From Leptospira sp. (lineage in GTDB: Bacteria; Spirochaetota; Leptospiria; Leptospirales; Leptospiraceae), in assembly GCA_025457985.1 (NCBI GenBank), contig JALOTI010000154.1:1-5560 (forward strand): a stretch of 5,560 nucleotides of DNA, written 5' to 3'. The position numbers were made by a program, and so were the translations under genes. Shown in pieces: positions 1-5,560 of the stretch; position 1 is the first letter of the stretch; each line of letters opens with the position of its first letter. The notes beneath the pieces were generated by a model. It was not told the DNA's origin. It ran no database searches and saw only the letters and a program-made list of their open reading frames with translations.

Positions 1-265
1 ACTAAATCTCCGTATTGGATTTGCTTGAGTCGATCTCAGGAACATAGGAAAACTCCAATGAACGCCTACTGGATGTACGGTGGTAGGTTTCAAAACAACT
101 TATTCTAACCAACGAATGGTAAACCAAGCAAGAATGTGCTAGCAAGGTTTTCATAGGACTCGCTTGTATGCGCATCAGATATGGATCTATTACGATCCAT
201 AAAAGGGTTGTTCCCTAAATGACTTTCTGTACGTTATCAGAAAAACACATTCTTAGGATAACAAA
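1..265. other. Upstream region without a convincing gene
   Basis: No protein or RNA gene could be supported here. On the + strand, the frame starting at base 1 is open to a TAA at 106-108. It could be the last 35 codons of a gene beginning outside the window, but it is rich in Trp, Arg and Ser and matches nothing I recognise. On the - strand a 57-codon frame runs from an ATG at 175-173 to a TAG at 4-2, with no ribosome binding site and no recognisable motif. The stretch contains a perfect 8-bp inverted repeat (180-201) and a short palindrome, ATGCGCAT (168-175). I looked for a sigma70-type promoter for the following gene and found only weak matches (for example TTGTTC at 208-213 with TACGTT at 230-235, 16 nt apart), so none is called. 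The natural reading is an intergenic or leader region for the gene starting at 266. Confidence 0.5.
180..201. repeat. Perfect 8-bp inverted repeat upstream of the acyltransferase gene
   Basis: TATGGATC (180-187) and GATCCATA (194-201) are exact reverse complements around a 6-nt centre, TATTAC. The element lies 65 nt before the ATG at 266. Neither strand has a T-run directly after the stem, so it is not a standard intrinsic terminator. It could be a protein-binding dyad (operator) or a leader hairpin. Only the symmetry is seen; the role is inferred. Confidence 0.45.
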
Positions 266-1438
266 ATGACTTCTGCTAAGTTACTAACGAGCTACCTACA
301 AGGCTCCCAAAAATTCTTCCTTCAATTTGGTGGCCAAGGTTCCCCTTACTTGAAAGAACTTGCAAAATTATACGCAGAACCAGAACTCAAGGAATTTTTC
401 GAAACCAGCTTTAAAACACTCAGCGAAATTGAAACGCGAGATGGAAAAAGTCCTCTTCTCAATGAAGGATTGAACTTCAAAGCTTGGGTAGAAAACCCAG
501 ATTCCGCACCGTCGGAAGACTATCTTGCACGAGCTCCAATCTCAGTTCCTGGGATTTTTATGACTCAAATTGCAAATTATGTTTTGGTTTCAAAAAAAGG
601 ATACCCAACAGCTGACTTGATCAAGGCGACTGGCGCAGTGAGTGGACATAGCCAAGGGGTAATTGCTTCGGCACTTGTAGGCTTAGGAAAAGATGGACAA
701 GATTTTTTAAAAGCATATTCGGATTTTCTAAAATTCGTTTTTTATCTTGGGTTCTGTGGTCAAAAAGTATACCCTAACTTTACCGTCTCTCAAGATATCG
801 TTTCGGAAAATGAAGCGAATGGTGATAAAAATCCATCGCCTATGGCGGCTGTGATTGGATACACCAAGGATGAATTGGAAGACCGAGTGAAACAAACGAA
901 CGAGTCCCTTGGTTTAAAAGGTCAGGACACTGTCTATATCTCCCTTTACAACACTCCTGATTCAATGATTCTATCTGCTCTGCCATCCTCTCTACTTGCC
1001 TTCCGAAAAAAATGGAAAGCTGAAATGGATGAGAAGAAATGCAAATTCGTATATCTTAAAACAACAGCACCATTCCACTGCCCGTTTATGGAATCCTCGC
1101 TTGCAAAATTTGAAGCAGAAGATGCTTCTGTTGTTCCATTCCCTTACAACGGTAGTGATCTTAAGGTCCCTGTATACAGTATCTATGATGGTCACAATTT
1201 ACAAAAAGATGGTAACCTTCGAGACATTCTATTTAAAATGGTTTTGATTGAGCCACTTTACTGGGATTTGGCGATTGCTCCTGTGTTAAAAGACACTTCT
1301 ATTCAAACGATTATTGACTTTGGACCAAGTGTAGTGAGTCAAAGACTAACAGGCGGACACCTAAAGGCCCAAAATATCGAAAAACAATCTTTATGCGCAT
1401 CTAACGCAAAAGAGCTGAAGCTAATTTTGGAAGTTTAG
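266..1438 (+). CDS. Stand-alone acyltransferase resembling the fungal FAS beta acetyltransferase domain
   Basis: This 390-aa protein looks like a free-standing acyl-CoA:ACP transferase, expected to act in the cytoplasm and to load acyl groups for fatty acid or polyketide-like synthesis. FGGQG lies at 21-25. The nucleophile elbow GHSQG is at 127-131, making Ser129 the catalytic serine, and APFH at 268-271 supplies the likely catalytic His271. The order of blocks matches the acetyltransferase domain of yeast-type FAS beta subunits as I recall it: GLN..W.ENP (68-78), DYL..APIS (85-93), SGHSQG, then a YPN (169-171), NPSPM (189-193), VPVYSIYDG (301-309) and DFGPS (351-355). Bacterial FabD is shorter (about 310 aa) and normally has GHSLG. 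Position 154/155, where FabD-type malonyl transferases carry a substrate-binding Arg about 25 residues after the serine, is Phe-Leu, which hints at acetyl or another non-malonyl substrate. The ATG at 266 has AGGA at 255-258, spacer 7. The family is firm; substrate and partner synthase are not known. Confidence 0.85.
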   Translation: MTSAKLLTSYLQGSQKFFLQFGGQGSPYLKELAKLYAEPELKEFFETSFKTLSEIETRDGKSPLLNEGLNFKAWVENPDSAPSEDYLARAPISVPGIFMTQIANYVLVSKKGYPTADLIKATGAVSGHSQGVIASALVGLGKDGQDFLKAYSDFLKFVFYLGFCGQKVYPNFTVSQDIVSENEANGDKNPSPMAAVIGYTKDELEDRVKQTNESLGLKGQDTVYISLYNTPDSMILSALPSSLLAFRKKWKAEMDEKKCKFVYLKTTAPFHCPFMESSLAKFEAEDASVVPFPYNGSDLKVPVYSIYDGHNLQKDGNLRDILFKMVLIEPLYWDLAIAPVLKDTSIQTIIDFGPSVVSQRLTGGHLKAQNIEKQSLCASNAKELKLILEV

Positions 1439-1446
1439 ATCTTTAC

Positions 1447-1450
1447 AGGA
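1447..1450 (+). promoter_or_regulatory. Ribosome binding site fixing a TTG start
   Basis: AGGA ends 7 nt before the TTG at 1458-1460, the same spacing as AGGA before the ATG at 266. No ATG or GTG with a comparable site lies nearby in frame, and the protein from this TTG begins directly with a plausible helix-turn-helix region, so TTG is the likely start. Confidence 0.7.
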
Positions 1451-1457
1451 ATCTTCA

Positions 1458-2405
1458 TTGAATCCTAGCACCAAAAGGGCGCTCTCCAAACTTAATCTCA
1501 TCCGATTGCTATCGGAGAATCCAGAGGGACTTAGTTTGGAAGAGCTCCAAAAGGTAACTGGCCATAAATCAATCACTTCACTCAAACAAGAATTGGGTGA
1601 ACTTTATATGATTGAGATGTATCCATACACACCTTCTGATTGTGTGGAAATTGATTTTGATGGTGAAAAAGTAAAAATCAAACTTCCGATTGCTCTGAAT
1701 CAAAACTTTCCACTAACACCTGCTGAATGGAGTTTGCTTAGAGAGTTGGTTCAGAAACACAAATCTCTCGGAAAAAATTCAGAACAAATTGAATCTATCT
1801 TAAAAAAAATCAACACTGTAATTCCATCTGAAGAATGGAGTTTGTTTGAAGATACAAAATCATCAATCATTGAATCCATCCAATCCAAAAAAATCTTAGA
1901 AATTATGTATTGGAAACGAAGTGGCCAAGAATCTGAAAAACGAAAGATTGCACCTTGGATACTTTGGGAAGAATCTGATTCCTATCTTTTAGGATATGAT
2001 GTAGAAAAAGAAAGTTTCCGGGCCTTTCGTGTCGACTGCATTCTCAAAATAACAATAACAGAGGAAGGTTTTGATTCCCTTCCAGATTCAGCTGGAGAAT
2101 GGCTAAACGGCTTCAAACAATTGTTTAATGAAACAAAAAATGCATCACAAACTGCAAATATTTGGGTAACGGAATCCGCGTCCTTCCACCTCAACCAAAA
2201 GATGAAATTGAATCCAACTGGAAAAACAAAAACTCTGGCGGGAATAGATTATTACGAGTTTTCCACTGAAATTAAGGAAACCGGTTGGTTTGTCCAAACC
2301 ATACTGGGATATGGAAAGTCCGTTCTTGTCTCCGCTCCGTTGGAAATCAAAGAGATGATTCTTGAAAGAATTAACTCTATCACCGAAGTTCGTTTGATCC
2401 ACTAA
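1458..2405 (+). CDS. PafC-like WYL-domain transcriptional regulator
   Basis: A 315-aa protein with the architecture of WYL-domain regulators, which bind DNA through an N-terminal winged helix and are thought to sense a ligand or nucleic acid with the WYL domain. Residues 5-50 look like a winged helix-turn-helix (LIRLLSENPEGLSLEELQKV). Residues 82-96 (NFPLTPAEWSLLREL) match the Leu-T-x-x-E-x-x-x-L stretch that precedes the WYL domain. The WYL domain spans about 134-200: KKILEIMYW, then a core with SYL at 175-177 in place of Trp-Tyr-Leu, then FRAFRVDCI (187-195), which fits the family's R-x-F-R-x-D-R-I signature with Cys for the last Arg. Residues 232-310 resemble the C-terminal WCX domain. The layout is closest to PafC of actinobacteria, but no PafB-like partner is in the window. 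The gene begins 19 nt after the acyltransferase gene and its TAA touches the ispE ATG, so it is probably co-transcribed with both. Its targets cannot be read from the sequence. Confidence 0.8.
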   Translation: MNPSTKRALSKLNLIRLLSENPEGLSLEELQKVTGHKSITSLKQELGELYMIEMYPYTPSDCVEIDFDGEKVKIKLPIALNQNFPLTPAEWSLLRELVQKHKSLGKNSEQIESILKKINTVIPSEEWSLFEDTKSSIIESIQSKKILEIMYWKRSGQESEKRKIAPWILWEESDSYLLGYDVEKESFRAFRVDCILKITITEEGFDSLPDSAGEWLNGFKQLFNETKNASQTANIWVTESASFHLNQKMKLNPTGKTKTLAGIDYYEFSTEIKETGWFVQTILGYGKSVLVSAPLEIKEMILERINSITEVRLIH

Positions 2406-3311
2406 ATGGAACTATCATTTGGAAAAATTAATTTAGGACTGTCCATTCCCTACAAACGATCTGATGGCTACCACGAAATCCAAACGATCTTCGTTCCGAT
2501 TTCATTTGGCGATCGAATGCAAATTCGTTATGAAACAGCGAAAACGGGAAAGTCTTCGTTCCATTTCTCTTCCAAGAACTTTTTAAGGGGCTACCGTGCC
2601 AGTCTATTTGAAGCAGTTTCGGAACGAGGAGATATTACTAAAAACATCCTCCACCGCGCTTACGAACGACTCCTTCCCCACTTTCTAACACCGACTCGAG
2701 TAGAAATCGGGTTAGAAAAATGTCTCCCTCCGGAAGGAGGAATCGGTGGAGGAAGCAGTAACGCAGGTAGATTTTTGCGAAATTCTGCCCCCTATACAAA
2801 TCTCCGCCCGCAGGAACTTTTTGAAATAGCAAAGTCTCTCGGAGCGGACGTTCCCTTCTTTCTCCAGGAAAAACCCGCCATTGGGACAGGAATTGGTGAA
2901 ATTTTAGAACCCATCTTACTCGCCAAGGGAAAGGGAATCCTTGCCATCCCGAACTTTGGTCTTTCCACCGCAAGTATGTACGCGGGACTCCAAAAAAGTT
3001 TACAAAAAACCCATGATTCCAAAGTATGGAAAACTCTGACAGAAGATGTACTTCGAAGTCTTGAAGAAGGGCTTTGGGAGGATGTCGCAGGTAGGCTTAG
3101 AAATGAATTTGAGCCTCTTGCCATTCAAACAAAACCAATTCTGCAAGAATTGAAAGACGGGTTTTTGCGATCGGGTTCTGGTTTTGTTTCTATGTCGGGT
3201 TCTGGTTCTTGCTTTTACGGGCTTTATCCAATCGATGCAGATCTAACCAATGCTAAGTCCACTCTCGAGTTTCAATTTCCAGATATGGAGTTTCAAACAT
3301 TTTCTTTTTAG
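2406..3311 (+). CDS. ispE: 4-diphosphocytidyl-2-C-methyl-D-erythritol kinase
   Basis: IspE phosphorylates the 2-hydroxyl of 4-diphosphocytidyl-2-C-methyl-D-erythritol with ATP, a middle step of the MEP pathway to isopentenyl diphosphate, in the cytoplasm. The 301-aa length is typical (E. coli about 283). It is a GHMP kinase: KINLGL at 7-12 with the conserved substrate-site Lys7; DGYHEIQTIF at 20-29; the glycine-rich ATP loop GGIGGGSSNA at 111-120, preceded by LPP; LGADVPFF at 145-152 with Asp148 as the likely catalytic base; GTGIGE at 160-165; and the third GHMP motif MSGSGS at 263-268. The ATG at 2406 follows the TAA of the regulator gene with zero gap and no clear AGGA precedes it, so translation is probably coupled to termination of the upstream gene. 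A tRNA gene starts 4 nt after the stop codon. All catalytic motifs are intact. Confidence 0.95.
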   Translation: MELSFGKINLGLSIPYKRSDGYHEIQTIFVPISFGDRMQIRYETAKTGKSSFHFSSKNFLRGYRASLFEAVSERGDITKNILHRAYERLLPHFLTPTRVEIGLEKCLPPEGGIGGGSSNAGRFLRNSAPYTNLRPQELFEIAKSLGADVPFFLQEKPAIGTGIGEILEPILLAKGKGILAIPNFGLSTASMYAGLQKSLQKTHDSKVWKTLTEDVLRSLEEGLWEDVAGRLRNEFEPLAIQTKPILQELKDGFLRSGSGFVSMSGSGSCFYGLYPIDADLTNAKSTLEFQFPDMEFQTFSF

Positions 3312-3315
3312 AAAC

Positions 3316-3391
3316 TGGCCTGTAGCCAAGCGGTAAGGCAGCGGTTTTTGGTATCGCCATTCCCTAGGTTCGAATCCTAGCAGGCCAGCCA
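3316..3391 (+). tRNA. tRNA-Gln (anticodon UUG), with encoded CCA
   Basis: The 76 bases fold into a full cloverleaf. The acceptor stem TGGCCTG (3316-3322) pairs with CAGGCCA (3381-3387), 7/7. The D stem GCC (3325-3327) pairs with GGC (3337-3339). The anticodon stem GCGGT (3341-3345) pairs with ATCGC (3353-3357) with one G-U, and the 7-nt loop places TTG at 3348-3350 as anticodon, reading CAA (and CAG by wobble). The T stem CTAGG (3364-3368) pairs with CCTAG (3376-3380) around TTCGAAT. The discriminator is G3388 and CCA is encoded at 3389-3391. The first pair U1-A72 and G73 agree with bacterial tRNA-Gln identity, and the D-arm sequence is close to the E. coli tRNA-Gln as I remember it. The gene sits 4 nt after the ispE stop and 22 nt before the glmU start, so it is probably cut from a polycistronic transcript. 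Confidence 0.96.
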
Positions 3392-3393
3392 GT

Positions 3394-3399
3394 TATAAT
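3394..3399 (+). promoter_or_regulatory. Consensus -10-like hexamer between tRNA-Gln and glmU
   Basis: TATAAT, a perfect sigma70 -10 match, begins 2 nt after the tRNA CCA end and lies 14 nt before the glmU ATG. The best -35 candidate is TTCGAA at 3369-3374, 19 nt upstream inside the tRNA T-loop, which is weak. Initiation would fall around 3406, leaving only about 8 nt of leader. It may be an internal promoter for glmU-prs-rplY or a chance AT-rich match. Confidence 0.25.
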
Positions 3400-3413
3400 G
3401 ATCCGATAGAAAG

Positions 3414-4175
3414 ATGAAACTACTAAACAACGTAACTGCTGTTATTTTAGCGGCGGGGAAAGGAACTCGAATGAAGAGTGAGCTTCCCAAGGTTGCGGTT
3501 GTACTAAACGAATCTCCACTTTTACTCCACGTTTTAAAAAATATAGAAAATGCGGGCATCTCTCGAAAAGTTGTCGTTGTCGGTTACAGAAAAGATGTCG
3601 TAACCGAAATATCCAAAAATTTCTCCGGGGTCGAATTTGCCGAACAAACTGAACAATTGGGAACAGGCCATGCAGTTCTAGTATGTGAAAACAATCTCAA
3701 ACCTTACAGTGGCTATACGCTTGTTGCTTGTGGAGATGCACCCCTTATTTCTAAGGATTCTTTTGCAGACCTTATCCAACTTCATATTGAGAAAGGTTAC
3801 TCTGCCACCGTACTTTCTGCTAAAATGGAAAACCCAACTGGCTATGGCAGAATCATTCGGTCGAGTGATGATGGCAGTCTTCTGCGCATTGTAGAAGAAA
3901 AAGATGCGAACCCAGAAGAAAAAATCGTGAATGAAGTTAATACAGGAACCTATTGTTTTACTACTGAAGATTTATTTGGTGCTCTCAAAGAAATTGGAAA
4001 CCAAAATGCACAGAATGAATACTATCTCACAGATGTGATAAAAATACTACGCGGTAAACATCAGAAAGTGGGAGCTATGACTTTAAAAAATGCTCTAGAG
4101 AGTCATGGCATCAACTCTCCCGAAGATTTGGAAACAGCAAAACAATATATAGACAAAGGGTTAGTTGGTGTATGA
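3414..4175 (+). CDS. glmU: UDP-GlcNAc pyrophosphorylase, GlmU N-terminal domain only
   Basis: The protein matches the uridylyltransferase half of GlmU, which makes UDP-N-acetylglucosamine from UTP and GlcNAc-1-phosphate for peptidoglycan and lipopolysaccharide. Visible motifs: the nucleotide-binding signature LAAGKGTRM with LPKV (12-27); EQLGTGHAV (80-88); CGDAPLI (106-112), with Asp108 the likely metal ligand; GYGRI (143-147); EEKDA (161-165); EVNTGTY (174-180), with Asn176 the likely second metal ligand; and NEYYLTDVI (201-209). It is only 253 aa, against about 456 for E. coli GlmU, and stops just where the left-handed beta-helix acetyltransferase domain would begin. The next gene overlaps the stop codon and no hexapeptide repeats follow in any reading of the region, so this is not a recent frameshift. 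GlcN-1-phosphate acetylation must then be encoded elsewhere. No strong ribosome binding site precedes the ATG (AGAAAG at 3408-3413 directly abuts it); the start is chosen because MKLLNN matches the usual GlmU N-terminus. Confidence 0.88.
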   Translation: MKLLNNVTAVILAAGKGTRMKSELPKVAVVLNESPLLLHVLKNIENAGISRKVVVVGYRKDVVTEISKNFSGVEFAEQTEQLGTGHAVLVCENNLKPYSGYTLVACGDAPLISKDSFADLIQLHIEKGYSATVLSAKMENPTGYGRIIRSSDDGSLLRIVEEKDANPEEKIVNEVNTGTYCFTTEDLFGALKEIGNQNAQNEYYLTDVIKILRGKHQKVGAMTLKNALESHGINSPEDLETAKQYIDKGLVGV

Positions 4176-5113
4176 ATCCGAGTGAAGTTGCCGTATTTTC
4201 TGGAAATGCAAATAGACCTCTAGCAGAGGAAATTTGTAAAACCTTAGGAATTCCAAACGGTGCTATCACCGTAAAAAGATTCTCCGACGGCGAAAGTTCC
4301 GTTAAAATCGAAGAAAATGTTCGTGGTCGTGATGTATTTGTTGTTCAATCGATAAGCTTCCCTGCTAACGACAGTTTAATGGAACTATTACTCATAATCG
4401 ACGCATTACGCAGGGCTTCCGCACGAAGAATTACAGCCGTAATTCCTTATTATGGCTATGGAAGACAGGATCGAAAAGTAGAGCCGAGGGTTCCCATTTC
4501 TGCTCGAATGGTTGCCGATTTAATTGAGACCGTGGGACCTAACAGAGTTCTTACGATGGACTTACATGCGGATCAAATCCAAGGATTTTTTAAAATTCCA
4601 GTGGATCATTTGTATTTTTCTCCAGTTCTCGCAGAATATATCAATTCTTTAGGTCTCAATGATTTAGTAATTGTTTCCCCCGATTCAGGCGGAGCTGAGC
4701 GAGCTCGGAATTTTGGAAAAAAAGTAAACGGCTCACTTGCAATCATCGACAAACGAAGACCTAAAGCGAATGAATCCGTAGTTATGCACGTGATAGGTGA
4801 CATAAAGGACAAAAACTGTTTGTTATTAGATGATATGATAGACACTGGCGGAACAATAGCAAAGGCAGCAATTGCTCTCTACGAAAATGGAGCAAAGTCA
4901 GTCATGTGTTGTGCTTCACATGGAGTTTTGTCGGGTGAGGCTCCCGCAAAACTCAATGAAGCCAATTTTAAACAAATTGTTTTGTCGAATTCTATCGCGA
5001 TTCCCGAGAGTAAAAAAATAAATCACTTGAAAACGCTCTCTATCGCGCCACTCTTTGCAAAAGCAATCGAACGGATTCATAACGAAGAATCAATTTCTAG
5101 TCTGTTTTCATAA
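4172..5113 (+). CDS. prs: Ribose-phosphate pyrophosphokinase (PRPP synthetase)
   Basis: Prs transfers pyrophosphate from ATP to ribose-5-phosphate, giving PRPP for purine, pyrimidine, NAD, histidine and tryptophan synthesis. The 313-aa length is standard for class I enzymes. Motifs in order: FSGNAN (9-14); FSDGE (37-41); [13 protein letters not shown] (48-60); NDSLMELL (66-73); YGYGRQDRK (94-102), part of the ATP site; [12 protein letters not shown] (129-140), with the metal- and ATP-site His132; [11 protein letters not shown] (169-179); the flexible catalytic loop IDKRRP (192-197), with Lys194; and the PRPP-binding loop [12 protein letters not shown] (217-228). The C-terminal NEESIS (304-309) also matches the family. 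The ATG overlaps the glmU stop as ATGA, with AGGG at 4157-4160 some 11 nt upstream, so the two genes are translationally coupled. Nothing is missing or odd. Confidence 0.97.
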   Translation: MNPSEVAVFSGNANRPLAEEICKTLGIPNGAITVKRFSDGESSVKIEENVRGRDVFVVQSISFPANDSLMELLLIIDALRRASARRITAVIPYYGYGRQDRKVEPRVPISARMVADLIETVGPNRVLTMDLHADQIQGFFKIPVDHLYFSPVLAEYINSLGLNDLVIVSPDSGGAERARNFGKKVNGSLAIIDKRRPKANESVVMHVIGDIKDKNCLLLDDMIDTGGTIAKAAIALYENGAKSVMCCASHGVLSGEAPAKLNEANFKQIVLSNSIAIPESKKINHLKTLSIAPLFAKAIERIHNEESISSLFS

Positions 5114-5117
5114 GTAT

Positions 5118-5123
5118 AAGGAA
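5118..5123 (+). promoter_or_regulatory. Strong ribosome binding site for rplY
   Basis: AAGGAA, the strongest Shine-Dalgarno match in the window, ends 7 nt before the ATG at 5131, as expected for an abundant ribosomal protein. It sits within the 17-nt gap after the prs stop and leaves no room for a separate promoter or terminator. Confidence 0.75.
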
Positions 5124-5130
5124 CATAATC

Positions 5131-5560
5131 ATGGAAAAAATTAGCATCAAAGCAAAACCAAGAACTACAAAAGGAAAAGGACCATCTAGGAGACTTCGCG
5201 TTGAAGGTCTTGTTCCGGCAAACATCATCGGTAGTGGTCAGGCAACTTCTGCGTCTGTAGTAGAAAAAGAAATTCAGAAGTTAATCGACTCTGGAATTCG
5301 AAAAGCAACTCTCATTGATCTCGAGTTAGACGGCAAAACCGAAAGAGTTTTTGTTAAGGAAGTGCAAAGATTTCCTCATACTGGACAGATTCGTCACATC
5401 GACTTTTTTAAAGTAACACCTGGTAAAAAAATCCTAACTACAGTTGCGATAAAAACTTCGGGTGTTGCAAAAGGATCAAAAGCAGGTGGCCAGTTTGAGC
5501 ACCTAATCCACGAAATCAAAGTCAAATCAACACCAGAAGATCTAGTGGATGTTCTAACGA
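5131..5560 (+). CDS. rplY: 50S ribosomal protein L25/general stress protein Ctc (3' end outside window)
   Basis: The frame is open to the window end, giving 143 residues of a protein of the long L25/TL5/Ctc type (usually about 185-220 aa), so the C-terminus is missing. L25 binds 5S rRNA in the large subunit. The N-terminal part shows the family pattern: RTTKGKGPSRRLRVEGLVPA at 11-30, followed by NIIGSG (31-36), where many homologues have a YG. VQRFPHTGQIRHIDF at about 76-90 corresponds to the conserved Q-x-x-P-x-T-G-x-I-x-H-x-D-F block of the 5S-binding domain. The second, Ctc-type domain begins around residue 93 and includes GVAKGSKAGGQFEHLIHEI (111-129) and the STPEDL block (133-138), typical of long bacterial forms and absent from the short E. 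coli L25. It follows prs by 17 nt with an AAGGAA site. By gene order in other bacteria, pth (peptidyl-tRNA hydrolase) is the likely next gene. Confidence 0.94.
   Translation, partial: MEKISIKAKPRTTKGKGPSRRLRVEGLVPANIIGSGQATSASVVEKEIQKLIDSGIRKATLIDLELDGKTERVFVKEVQRFPHTGQIRHIDFFKVTPGKKILTTVAIKTSGVAKGSKAGGQFEHLIHEIKVKSTPEDLVDVLT

Noticed and set aside
1..108. A + strand frame open from the window edge to TAA at 106-108, possibly the end of an upstream gene
   Set aside because: Only 35 codons, with an odd Trp/Arg-rich composition and no family resemblance; not enough to call a partial gene.
2..175. A - strand open frame of 57 codons starting at an ATG at 175-173
   Set aside because: It has no ribosome binding site, no recognisable motif and many Ser, Cys and His residues in no clear pattern; a frame of this length is expected by chance.
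204..216. AGGG-TTGTT-CCCT small hairpin before the first gene
   Set aside because: A 4-bp stem is too short to support a terminator or riboswitch call, and no riboswitch core motif is visible around it.
2638..3124. Two overlapping - strand open frames of about 110 codons inside ispE
   Set aside because: ispE on the + strand carries every GHMP kinase motif in this region; the antisense frames are rich in Ser, Arg and Phe and are shadows of its codon pattern.
3171..3207. A 13-bp direct repeat (TCGGGTTCTGGTT at 3171-3183 and 3195-3207) in ispE
   Set aside because: It encodes two SGSG runs, the second being the conserved third GHMP motif; a coding coincidence or small local duplication, not a separate element.
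3289..3316. AGTTTC/GAAACT inverted repeat around the ispE stop with a T-rich loop, considered as a terminator
   Set aside because: The stem is only 6 bp of weak pairs with a 16-nt loop, the T-run is inside the loop rather than after the stem, and it would collide with the tRNA 5' end.
4150..4180. Possible frameshift truncating glmU
   Set aside because: The stop overlaps the prs start as a clean ATGA, prs is intact from its first residues, and no acetyltransferase-domain sequence appears in another frame.

Overview
The window reads as a chromosomal segment of a spirochaete, most likely a Leptospira and perhaps a saprophytic (biflexa-type) species. This rests on moderate AT richness, AGGA-type ribosome binding sites about 7 nt from the start codon, a TTG start, and a recalled resemblance of the gene set to Leptospira. 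No species-defining marker is present, so the genus call is an inference. All convincing genes lie on the + strand and are packed almost without gaps.

Layout: positions 1-265 hold no convincing gene, only an upstream or intergenic stretch with one good inverted repeat. Then follow: (1) a stand-alone acyltransferase closely resembling the acetyltransferase domain of fungal fatty acid synthase beta subunits (266-1438); (2) a PafC-like WYL-domain regulator with a TTG start (1458-2405); (3) ispE of the MEP isoprenoid pathway, abutting the regulator with no gap (2406-3311); (4) a tRNA-Gln(UUG) with encoded CCA, 4 nt behind ispE (3316-3391); (5) a short GlmU that has only the uridylyltransferase half (3414-4175); (6) prs, overlapping glmU by ATGA (4172-5113); (7) the 5' part of rplY/ctc, running off the window end (5131-5560).

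The block from ispE to rplY is a core-metabolism and translation cluster: an isoprenoid precursor kinase, a glutamine tRNA, UDP-GlcNAc synthesis for the envelope, PRPP for nucleotides, histidine and tryptophan, and a 5S-rRNA-binding ribosomal protein. From memory, ispE/tRNA-Gln/prs/rplY/pth occurs in Pseudomonas and glmU/prs/ctc/pth in Bacillus, so this arrangement looks like a merger of two known neighbourhoods; pth would be the expected next gene. The spacing suggests a single transcript in which tRNA processing would separate the ispE part from the glmU-prs-rplY part.

I see no mobile element, CRISPR array or defence system. The points most worth a second look are the fungal-FAS-like stand-alone acyltransferase, the GlmU without an acetyltransferase domain, and the tRNA embedded between two protein genes.
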